From Holothuria scabra (Eukaryota; Echinodermata; Holothuroidea; Aspidochirotida; Holothuriidae), in NCBI GenBank assembly GCA_037179385.1, contig CM074200.1, positions 29,825,884 through 29,889,883 of the forward strand: DNA of 64,000 nt, read 5' to 3'. A program made the translations under genes and the position numbers. The notes beneath the pieces were generated by a model. It saw only the letters and a list, made by a program, of their open reading frames with translations. It was not told the origin of the DNA and ran no database searches. This document shows positions 12,501-25,000 of the stretch, piece by piece. Position 1 is the first letter of the stretch; every line of letters starts with the position of its first letter.

Positions 12501-15500
12501 TTTAGAAGAAATATCACCTCTAGAATCAGCCCGCCATCGCAAATTTCTTCCAATGCATCCTTCTCTTCTGTTCAAAGAGAAAATAACGATTTGAATAGCA
12601 TACCAAGTTACTCAGTCAACTCTTAAATTATAATTTTTGTAGTAATCAACACTGAGAAATACTCAAGTGACAGAGCTATTTGATTGACAACAAGTTAAAA
12701 ACCCGCAAAGTACTGTAGCTCATAATAAACAGCATGTACTGTGCTGAGAGTGTTTTGGTTACATGTTGGGGTCTTGTATATACTCAAGCTGAAGCTATGA
12801 ACTGAGATTGTGTCTAGATGAGGATGACTTTAAAGGTCAAGAGCAGTCCCCCCAAACTTACTTAGAGAAAAGGCTAAATATCACATTTTTGCATTATGTC
12901 TCCTAAAAGTATCTGTTGTTGTATTTTATAACCTCAAAATTGCATATTCATGGAAAGTCAAGCAGTTACTCGTTGTAAATTTCAAATTTGAAGAGAAATA
13001 CATTGTCACATGACTCTCAATAGCCAATCATGAAACAGCACAGTCTACTACTCTACTACTCTGCGTCAAGTTGGGATGACTGCTCTTTCCCTTTAAGACA
13101 GTTCTGGGAGGGGAACGTACTGTCAGGACTTTAAGTGGTATATCTAACTATTTTTGAATACAAAGCACTCATATTTATCTTATTTATCAATAATTCAACA
13201 ATTTGAATTGTTGAAGAAGTGCAGGTTGCACCAAAGTTGCCTATAATATTCATAGTTTACGCATTTGCCCAACATTGCAAGTTTTGATTCGGGACTTTTC
13301 AATATCGATTTGCGGACTCCGCGTCGAATCTTGCAAGAAGTCAAAATCGGCCAGCTTCTTATAAGTTTGAAATAGTGGTAATATGAGTTTAAGAAAGTAC
13401 GCATGGATTTCCCAAACATAAGGGAAGTGTACGATTATCAAAATAAAATGAGAATATCCGTACTGAAATTTTAAAAAGTTCTCATATACCCTCTAAGTTT
13501 GTCCTAATATTTTATGGATCGATATTTGTTTTTCGTATGGGCATAGGCGAATGAAGAAGGGACTGGGGGATGCAGCCCTCCCGGAGCAGGGAAATGCTTA
13601 TTTCAAGTCACTGGTACTTGTATTTTCAGGGCAAAAGACCGGGCACTGCATGGGCCTTACGGAGAACAATTGCCCTTTCCAACAGGGCAAAATGCTTGCA
13701 AAATTTTCAGGGCAAACACCCTGCGAGCCCAGTGGCGGAGCTAGGGATTTCGGTCAGAGGGGGCGAAAATGGTCTACAGCGGCGCTTCGAATGAGTAAAT
13801 ACCCTTAGCCTCAGCACGATTGAAGCCATGGCCTTTCAGACTGTCCATTTAATTTTTCGCACATGGTAGAAGACTACTTAGCCATTCCTCCTCAGCATTT
13901 TTTTTTCTATTAAAACATGTTTAAATTTTCTATCCAGAACAAAATTTGGGGGGGGGGGGCGAAATTCTTTCAGAGGGAAAAGCTCCTCGCCACCATGAGT
14001 TGGCGCGGAGCGCCAAAAAGTTTTGGCCCAAAATGCCTCTCAGACATGAAATGGCATTTCTTATAAAACCTATTTACCGCATATAAATAGGGAAAACACT
14101 GAATGCACTGTTAAGAAATGTTGATGTTAATTTTTCTTCGTCCTTTTCTTAATGTTTCCTTCATTTTTCGTTTTTTTTTTTATTTTTCAGGGGAGGGCAA
14201 GTTCCCCCCTTGCCCTTCCTGCGGACACCCATGTAGCTATCCCTCTATTTCACATTCTAGTATGAAGGTGGTCATTATATATTGTGTTATTGTCAGGTCT
14301 TGATTTAAGATTTTAGTGTAATAATGGGCTACTTTGTGAAGATATAAAGATTAAATCTGCTAGAGCTAAATAGCAAGCAATCTTACAGGAGGAAAAGTTT
14401 TAGAAATTAATCACCGCTAAGTGTACATTTTTGGTATCTGGAAATCAAGATAAGTACACGAAAAGCCTTAATTGACGTAATTTACATCATGCGACCACTC
14501 TGAAATAGCCATTAATTAAGAACATTGCAAAAAATAGCCAAGACAAAGGGTCTGCTTGGCTCTCTAGATACTGAATTCATTAAAAATAAAAGTAGCATAA
14601 ACCTAGTCTTATAAGATGCAATATTCTGGCTTTTGAGACCACGGAAGTACAGAAATAAGCATTTCCATGGGACTATCGTGCAGTGTCAGAAACAGCCATT
14701 TATCATGAGAATGGTCACTTGAAGAAAATCAAAATGGAGACTGTTCATTAAATCTCTTAAACCATTACCACTATGATAGCAGTTTTATTTTGTTTTGACC
14801 TGCATGTTCTCTTGAAATGATTTTGAATAATGTTGTGGAAGCTATTTTGGTATCTTTGTAAACTCTTTTTATCGTCTATGTTGACAATTACCCCCGACAA
14901 CAAGAGGCCTATTTGCGCTACAATATTTGTTGTTCCCTTTGCAACATCTTTTATTGGCCGTGAGGGTGAATTTAATGTCAGTCTGTGTATTTTGTAAACT
15001 TATAATCACGCTTGATGTAGAAGCAATTAACTTAGCAAAGCTACAACACTCATTAGTGCGTATAAAACACGAAGATACGTTTCGGGAAAACCTATCCCTA
15101 TATAACTGAAGATGGCCCTTTTCATCAGAATAAAGTGCAGATAGTACAGTTACTGGTGGGTATTTGAGTATTCTGTTATCTGGGCCTTAAAACAACTCTA
15201 TTAAATTATGTCTTTTGCCATGATGGTGCAAAAAAAGGGCTAGACTGTAGCCTTCTTGCAACGCTATAGTCATGTGGGAGAAGCAAAGACTTTGTTAGTG
15301 GATGTACCCTTACCACCTTCATTTGGTAGTGCTACTGAGCGCAAAAAAAATCCAATTAACAGCAAAACTGGTAATACAATTGACAATATATATTTTACTC
15401 TCTACTTCCATGGTTAAACTGTCAGAGCATCCGACGAGCAGCCGGGACGAGTTCGACTCCTGGGCTGCATACTATATCGAAGGCTTAAAAATGGGACCTG

Positions 15501-16032
15501 CTATTTTGTTTGCTATAATCAGCATAAGTAGGGAAAACAAGTCGGTGGGCTTAGACTGGAAAAGAGATCGTGGTCGGTCGAACTTAAACTAATTCGTTAG
15601 AAACTGAGCTACAAAACCTCATCTAACTAACTAACTGACTGATTGACTGACTGACTGACTGACTGACTGACTGACTGACTGACTGACTGACTGACTGACT
15701 GACTGACTGACTGACTGACTGACTGACTGACTGACTGACTGACTGACTGACTGACTGACTGACTGACTGACTGACTGACTGACTGACTGACTGACTGACT
15801 GACTGACTGACTGACTGACTGACTGACTGACTGACTGACTGACTGACTGACTGACTGACTGACTGACTGACTGACTGACTGACTGACTGACTGACTGACT
15901 GACTGACTGACTGACTGACTGACTCACTCACTCACTCACTCACTCACTAACTAACTAACTAACTCACTCACTCACTAACTAACTCACTCACTCACTAACT
16001 CACTAACTAACTAACTAAATAACTAACTAACC

Positions 16033-16087
<55 letters not shown>

Positions 16088-19000
16088 CTGTACCCTCAGT
16101 TGGTAAATATTCTCAGCATACACAATGGAGTCGGGACAACAAGACAGTGAACCATAACTGGAACAAGACCGTGGCCGGCTCGACTTTAACCTATTGGTTT
16201 GAAATTAGGGCCGTAACCTAACCTTACCTAACCGAAGTCTCGCGGACTTGTCTAGTGTATACAGAAAATGTGCAGAGAATGTAAACTCTCTTTACGTTTT
16301 TATGTATTCTGAATTTCCTGGTCGTCGTTCCTTAAAATATTTTATTTTACGTTTTTAAATGCAGTAGAATTATTTTTGTTCTTTCATATTATAAAGAAAT
16401 ATACAATCAATATTCTGATATTATATCAGTTCGAAATGACGGAAGAAATTTTGACCAACCAATTTTACCTTTTTGATTCAACAACCACAAAGACTCTCAA
16501 GGCAGAAGCAGTCTTTCAAAACTTATTTTTAAGGAACAACTTTCTTCTTATTTATTTTCCCAGTACATTTCATAATATTTTAGGATTTTTTATTGCAAAT
16601 TCAAACTAAACCAAGCAACCACTCTTACGTCAATTCCACAATTGACGGGGGGGGGGTAAAATATGGCCACATGATTCTCAAAAAACATTCAAGAAATACT
16701 AGACCTTTACTAAAAATCAATTTTCTGTGGTTAGTTAAATAGATGAGATTTCACTGCTCAGTTTCTAAACAATTGGAGAAAGTTGGTTAAGCAAAAGATA
16801 CCAATGAAAAAAATTGATAAACTTATGAAAATGAATTCAGAATAAAATATAAACAACTCTTAGATGCATTAAAACATTGGGTTCGTTAATACTGCATTCT
16901 TAATGAATAAGCGCAAGCTGAGATAGGTTTATCAAAGTAAGCGTTATCAGCACTTTGGGCCAAACTGGTGCGTATCCACCAGTTTTCTAAGATTGTATCG
17001 GATAGACTTTATGTTATTGAGGTTTTGTTGCCTTGAAGTTATAAGTGAAAATTAAAATTAATAAAATAATGTTAGAGCAGTCAATTGATTAAACCCGAGT
17101 CATGGTAAAATGCGATCACTGATCATAAAACCTTCTCACGTCAATAAATAAAAATACAAAATGAAACGATCCGTGACGTGGGTCCTATTATTCAAACGTC
17201 CACGACCACTACATAGCATTCCATAAAATTAATTCAATGTGTAATCGATCCGCATGAAGGATATTTGGACAAACATAAAAACTTCAAGTTGGAAAACTAT
17301 TGTATTGTTTTCTTCATAAGGACTCACTTCTGCTTCAATTAATTTTTCTAAAGCCTAACCGTAGTATTAACAAACTCAATAAAGCTGGTATGCTCAAGGC
17401 TGCTACCGACCATTGAAAAATGTTTAAAATTGATCGAAGACGTGGTGAAAAGACCTGAAAATAGTCTACCATTTTGCTCAATAGTTAAACTTATCTTTGT
17501 GAGTCAGTAATCAAATATAAAACCTTTATAGAATTGGACACATCTGCTTCATTGACTATGATTTAAAATTAAAACAAGTTGGCGTACCCTCACTGTTTTA
17601 GAAGCAAGGTAAACACCACTTCTAGATCTCGCAATGAGTATGGGGTCGGTCGAACATCCGGGTCTTTTCGTTACTCAACATTAGGGTGAAGACAGCTACT
17701 GACTGTAGTATTTGGAACACTGTACGCGGTACTGGGGTGAAACTCATTGCTCCATACCATGTGTAGAACACGCCCAATACATTTGTTCTTACTCAGACAG
17801 GTTGGTGTCATGGAGAATTGACGTGTCACCGACCGACACGGTGCCATATTTACACATTGTCAAAAGTAACGTAGTGTTCATGTGAAGAGGTATGGGTTTG
17901 ACGTCACTTCCAGTTGAAATTGAAGTATTTTACACCTACACAGTGACTTCACTGCCATGCGCTCGGAGGGAGCGAATCCCCTTGCACAGTGCGTATCTGA
18001 GTCTCTTGACAGTAGGCAAATGACCATATTTACCGAGTAAGAACTTCAACTTCCCTCCCCTCTTCGCAAAGGCTTTATAAATTATTCAGAGGCGGAGGAC
18101 TATTGCAAATTTTTTGTAAGAAACCTAAACTAATGCTTAATGCAAGGCATGCACAACGATTTGGCCCGAGTACACCCAGAGATAGTGCTATGCACTCCAA
18201 AAAAGAATTACCCTGTTTTAATGGACAGACTAAGAATTTTTAACGTATTTAATTCATGCAAAACAATAGTTTGATTTGAAAGGTGCAAAAGGAATAAATT
18301 TCTGGTCCTTTATCTTCTTTTGTTTAATAGCTACATGCCTAGCCAATATTTCATATGTCGTTGTTTTATGTTCTTTGTTACTCTAATGTGATTTATGGCT
18401 TGTTTGTAATATGAATCAATTGGATATATAAATAAATCAAATCAATATTTTTTAGTTCTGTTAGGACTGGGTGTGGGGTAACGACTGACTGTTTAACTGG
18501 GGTAACTTACTTTTAGAATAATCTTCTTTGGTTGTTGTAGAGGGTCGCACACTGGTAGCAATATCATCTACGTTAGTTGAGAGGATCTGTGCACTAGTGT
18601 CAGGATCTCCTGAAGCAGTTGTGAATGATAACGCAGTAATATCTTTCTCAGTTGTTTTACTGTGAGGTAATACGTACAGGGAGGTGTGATTCCTCCCTGT
18701 TCATAGAGCCGGAGACGATAGGTTTTCCCCGATTTTGATTGGGACTGAAAAGAAGTGAATGACATATATATTTTGCTTTTAAAGAAAAGAGAAGAGGAAG
18801 TCCCCTTGACACTTTTTTACGGGAGGGGGAAGGGCTGAGAACAGCTCCTGGAATTCCGCAATACGGTAACTTAACGTAAACACTGAATTCCAACATAAGC
18901 AATAAATGTATGTTGCATGTCATAAGGAAGAAATGATACACTGATGTAATAGTATCGGCAATTGAAGTTAACTTTGCTGCTTGTTTTAAAGCTATAGATC

Positions 19001-22000
19001 TTTTGAAAAAAGAGTATAAAATATTACGAATCCGGACAGCAAGTGATGGTCTAATTTCAGTCGGCCATAGGTGGGGTGTATCATCTTTTAATCTTTCAAT
19101 TTCCTTGCTAACCTTTATCATGGATGGTTGTACACTAAATTTTACCTTGATTCCTTCAATTTCACTGAATGTGAGGGTGTGAACGACATGTAGACAATAA
19201 ATGAATACGATTAAAGGCTGATAGACCCCACTAATGATTGCCTACAGTCACTAAACAGAAACGCTGATCGGATTCGTCCATAAAAGTTGTCGTAATTTTC
19301 ATATTAATAAATTGTTAAATGGTACTGGCAAACAGAGTTAAGATCTTGTTACCTGAATAGTATAAATGCTGAAGTATAGAAAAAAAATTATTTCCTTCTC
19401 ACCTATTGTTGCATCTGACTGTGACGTCATAAAATCACCCGTGGACGTTCTTAAAGACGTTTCTGCCATTAGAAGAAAGAATACAAAACGAGAAAAATGA
19501 CTGATTCCATAATATTAATGTTAGAATTAAAATTAAAAACATTAGGTTTACATTATTTCAAGCAGACTATTAGATCGCTTTGTTGCTGTGAAGACTTTAA
19601 CAGTAGATAAAACAGAAATGCTTAACCTTTATTCAAGGTACTAGGTTCGTTTTACTTTCACGGCTTTCATAGCACAACACCGACATGGGTTAAAAGAAAA
19701 ATGCATGGCAAAGAGAATAGTTACATAACTTGTAATCCTTTTGTTTCACTAAAAAGAAATGAAAATAATGAGGACGATTAGTATTTTTAAGATCACGGTA
19801 GTATCATACAAAATTCACGAAAACCTTCAACAATCTTCGAAACAGTTCTCATTGCAGAAATAGACGACAGTTCTGAAGAGGCTAGTTCCGATGTATACAT
19901 CATTCCCGACGAAGTCATAAATCCTGTAGTGGACGTCAAAGTCAAGGAAGACGTCTCTACTGGGGTATGGGTCTGTTTCGAGGTAGTTGTCAGTTCTACA
20001 GTAGACGTCAATATTGAAGTAGTCGTAAATGCTGCGGTGGACATCGAAGTCCAGCTAGACGTCTCTACTTGAGTAGACGTCTGTTTTGAGGTAGTCGTCA
20101 GTTCTTTAGTAGACATCACTGCTGAGGTAGTCGTAAGTAATTCTGCACTAGAGGTCGACGCCAATGTGGACGTCTCTACTGGATTAGACGTCTTTACTTG
20201 AGTAGATATCTGTTGCGAGGTTGGTGTCACTTTTGCCGTGGACGTCGAGGCTGGTTTAGGCGTATCTGCTGGAATAGACGTCAGTGTCGGTGTAGACGTA
20301 AGCTCTGAAGTAGACGTCTCCACTGCATTGGTAGAAGTCAATTGCGATGTAGACGTTTCCAAACTCCTTCTTCTATTCGTGGTTGTTGGGGAAATTGTTG
20401 TCGGGGGCGGACCTGCGATTTCATTGAGAAAAAAGGGAAACTCAAATCTCTCGTCTAACTCATGCGTACTTCTTCAACTTTTCGACATAGACCTACAACA
20501 ATCCGTTCCATAGCCGTGTACATGCACAATAACCAATTCAAGACCAACAAGGTCATTAAGAATAAAATGCTTACTAACGATTCACCTTGCATTAACACAA
20601 AATAATGCACGATTTGGATTAACGTCAACGAAACACAATTGCGCTGGTCGAGCGTATGCCGCGACGACAGTATTAACCCTGTTTAACTACATGGCCTGCT
20701 CAATAAGTATCCCATGACATTTCGTGACCTTTTCAGGGAAAAAATACACTTTCTCATGTAAGGACAGAATTTCAGCTGGATCCATTATAAGTCAATTACA
20801 GACATTTTCAAACAATTGAAATTTCCATGACTCTCCATGACTTGTAAAGTAACTTGAGACCGTCCTGTACACGACTTTCAAGGTTTGTCAGATGCAACTG
20901 TAAAATTCCATGAATTTCTATTATCTGGAAGAGCCTCTATTCTTTTCTAATGCACAGTTCCAAAATGTTTAATCTTGTTCATTCATGCATGCATATTAAT
21001 GTTTTAATCTGAAGGAGGAAAACAACATTTAGTTCTTAGATAACCACATTCAATACAAACAGCACTACCCCAAGTAAAATGGATGATTCTTAGATGTATG
21101 TCTTTATCCATTACTGTGAGTTTATCCCGGATTAACACATTAAGTACGAAGTAAATGTAACAGACCTCTTGATTGGCAGATAAAGCGTTGAGCATCAGCA
21201 CCACATATCGAATCATACCATTCGTTGTTGACTAGAAGAACGCACTCTGTGTTACCTGAACGGAATAACATTTTATTAACAACTTACTCATCACACAATT
21301 TTTGTTTTATTTTGTGCAAAAAATGGAATAACGTAATTATTTGAGCAGAAAATATCATTTATATTCACTTAACCCTGTAACTTTGTCATGTGAGTATACT
21401 TATTTGAAAGGTTCCCATTGACGTCTCCTTGTTGCGCGTCTTTCTGTTTTGATAGCCAGCGTGTATACAGACCATTCTCCAAATAGCAATTAAACCCTCA
21501 TGCGTTCCAAAATCTAGAGTTGAATGCACGCACGATGTTGACTTTGCAAGGACTCCAGCTCGTAAAAACTTTGCTCGTGGTAATTGATTGGCTGAAAAAT
21601 CAGCTGTTTGCATTGATGGTAAATGAACTGAGCTTTCCTCTAAGTGATGGGGCAGTTTTTACTCTGCGACATCTTATACACCTTTAAGTCAATTTTGTGA
21701 CGGTAAGCTACTAGGTATATCTGCTTTGTTTATTTTTCGGAGGAGAGGAATACCATTTTATCACAGCTTATTGCCACAAGGGGCCGAAACAATCAATGCG
21801 CTAAGCAGGCTAAAGACAGTTATCAGGGACGTCACAACTAGGGGTTGACAACCGTCATGTTTTAGGACAAGCCTGTACCTTTGTCCTTATCGGCGTAGCC
21901 AGTTTTTTCCCGGGTGGGGGGGGGGGGCAATCACCCAAATTTTCCAATTTTTAAGGTGTGAACACTCACTTCTGTAATAGAGACTAAGTTTGCAAAAAAT

Positions 22001-25000
22001 TGGATACTTTTAAAAGAATATTCGTTCATATGCGCCTTGTACGTTGTATGGCAGAAATGTTTAAATTCTGGGTTTCCTGCAAAGAAATTTGAAAATTTGG
22101 GGGAGCATTGTAGAATCTGCCTTTCCTATTAGCATATATCTAAGATTGCACGGTGACTAAATACTAAAGATCTTCGATGTTACACAATGTTTTCTGAGGA
22201 TTGGGAATTAAGGCTCTCCCGGTGACATTTAAAAATTTTCCGAAATTTTGTTGCCTTTTTAGACAGAATATTTTTCAAAATTAAGAGCCTATATTGAAGA
22301 AAATTAGGAAAACCGCACTGAAGCGGCATGGAAAAGTCTACCAGGCTGGTTTATGAGTGAGCATTTACTTCAGTAAAGATCGCAATGTAGTGCACGCGAA
22401 GCGCGCAGCAAGTTTTGCATTTACAAAAGAAGTAGTTCCAAAGTGGAGCCTTCCAGTATTGAAAAGTAATTAGGGGGGAGTTTTATGAAGCAAACGTCGG
22501 AAAACCGAACTGCAATTAACTTGTGTCTCATATGACAAATTTCCGAATTTTTCACTTTTCAGGGTCGAGGGCGGGGTCAACCGCTTCTTGCCTCTTGCAG
22601 CTACGCACTGGACAAAATACTCCACATAAAAACCTCTATGACGTCAAGTGAGAACTATCCTTTGGACTCAACAAAAAATGTAATGGTACAGTTTTGGTGT
22701 GATTTTTTTTTGTCACCGCTAAGTGTCATTGGCAATAAGTAACGTACCTAAAGTTAATCTCTTAGCCATTTGCAACTATTACACGGAAAAGAATATTAGA
22801 AAGGTCGCGCGAAATGTAGGTTTTTCCCAAACCCCTAGACGCAGTCGAAATTGGTGTCTAAATACAATATGGCAGTCTAGTAAGAAATGGACGAATCCAA
22901 GTAGCTAGTAAATGTAAATGCGGTCGATCTGAGCCTTAAATGGCCTTAATTTTATTGTGGATATACAATTCCAAACCCTTCTATTCATGAATAGTGAATA
23001 AAATGAGAATTTTAGTGTACAACCATCCATGAGCTAAAAAGTTCAAAAATTTAAGCTGATGGACTCCAATAAATAACCGACTAATTAAACCACATCATTA
23101 TTGACCTCTCGGATTCGTCTCCAAGGGACATACCAGGGCAACGATATTGCAGTCTAGCTAATAGTTGAAGTCTATGGTTACATATACTGTTAAAAGTTCA
23201 ATGAAAAGTATCTCACGTTGGGCGGAAGGAGCCCATTTGTCGTAGGTCACAGCAGCTCCCGAAGTTTCCCAATAATAAGTGCCACTTATCAACCTCTGTG
23301 GATTGAAAGAGAACCCCTAAAGTTTTAATTAAGACTTAAAGGAAGATTGCAAAACGACTATAAGATTACTTCTTGAATTATGGATAACATACCCAGGATT
23401 TCTCTGAAGGTGGATGGAGTCATGCAGTATGTGTTGTGTAATGGTCGGTGGAGAGAAAAGGGTCTACTTATTTGCAATGTGGTGCCCCATGAGTTACCTT
23501 TTGAAAATATAATTTGTTTAAACAAATTTTAAACGAAATGTCAACAAATTTTAGGAAGTAAAATGGAATCATTCAGAAGGAGGGGTGACTCAGTTCCCCC
23601 TGGTTACCCCCCCCCCCCCGCCCCGTTTCTAGCGCGGTAATACCATTATTGGAAAGTAGGAGAGATATTGAGAAGTTCGAAAATAAAAGTTTTCCAAATT
23701 ATTCCATCAGAAAAATATTGATACCTGCTAATGGTGGTAAGCTAATTTACAACTTTGGCAGAATTTACTCCTATACCAGAAGTCCTGCCCCATCACTCTG
23801 TTTCGAAACTGAATGAGAAGTGAAGTGTAACAGGGTCCTCGAAAAATAAAATACAGGTTTCATCAAGACTTAGCCCATTGGATGAAAAACAATTGGCATT
23901 TACCATTGGGCCACTGGGTTCAATAGGACATGGCCCTCACCTCTGAAAAGAGTCGGATAAAGTCACTTTGGAGAAGTCTAACCGAGTCTGATCGGCGCCC
24001 CTATCGGTGCAAATGAGAGTTAAAATATGCTTCAAAATGATTCAAATGTAGGTGTTGTACCATTTTGCATCTCAGCTCTCTCCAAAAAACAAAACTTTCC
24101 AAAGGAGAGAGTGACACCCCTTCCTAAATGACCAGTCCGAACAAGACCGGACTATCACACCTTGCAACCTCTATTTGTAAAGATGACCAACATATTGAGC
24201 ATTACGGGACTTTTTTTGTACATTACTGCTCTTCAATATATTTCCAATCGAAAAGGGGAGAGGTCCTTGCTGGCCCTCACCCACAATTGTAGAGCACGCC
24301 ACTCATTGGACTTGTTTATGAAAATTTTAAAGGCTTCGGTAATCCTGTCATCCCAAACAGTTTCAATTCTTATATCCTCTTTACTTAAACTCCTCCTATA
24401 ACTTTCTAAAATCTGTCTTCATCCAGATACAGTCTCAGGTTATCCCTCTAGGGTGCGTATATACAGGAGCCCAATGGGCATAATTAAATCACTCTCAGTA
24501 CAGTACATGCTGTGCAATGTGAGCTTGCTGCCAATCAAGGAGCTGATCTAATTGAGAATTTCTGTAAACTACTACCAAAATTGTAGTCTGAGATGAGAGG
24601 AAAAACCAACAAAACAATAAACAATAAAACGACAATTTTACCAATCCAATCCAAAGTGGAGTGGAATCATCGTTCGGTTCAACAAGGAGCTGATTCTCCA
24701 CAAAAGTTTGTATACTTTCTTCATAGACCTCCAGCAACTGATCGCCATTGTGTTGACATGCTTCTTGTGCCTCAAACTGTTGGTAATATCCGGTGGTGCG
24801 ACGTACACAAATGGTATCGCCATTAGGGGATGTGCCACACGTATCGACTGCAAAGCAGAATTAACATGCCCGAAGATAATCTATCCCAGCGCCATTTCAT
24901 TTATTATATTTCTCTACTTTTTTTCTACATATATTCATTCTAATGATAAGTCATCGATTCCTTTCACTGAATGGGAATGGGTTAACGCCTTCTTCCCTAA

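Noticed and set aside
15430..15470. Possible tRNA gene
   Set aside because: A- and B-box-like sequences are present, but no cloverleaf forms and a SINE body and tail follow.
15623..15931. Minus-strand frame of Ser-Val-Ser-Gln repeats, about 100 residues
   Set aside because: It is a translation of the (ACTG)n microsatellite. All frames of such an array are open and there is no start context or splice support.
18657..19121. Minus-strand 154-codon frame
   Set aside because: It is the longest after the stalk, but it has no motif, overlaps a dispersed repeat and ends at the stalk exon's acceptor.
20238..20513. Plus-strand Val/Asp-rich frame
   Set aside because: It is the opposite strand of the mucin-like stalk exon; the valines are the complement of Thr codons.
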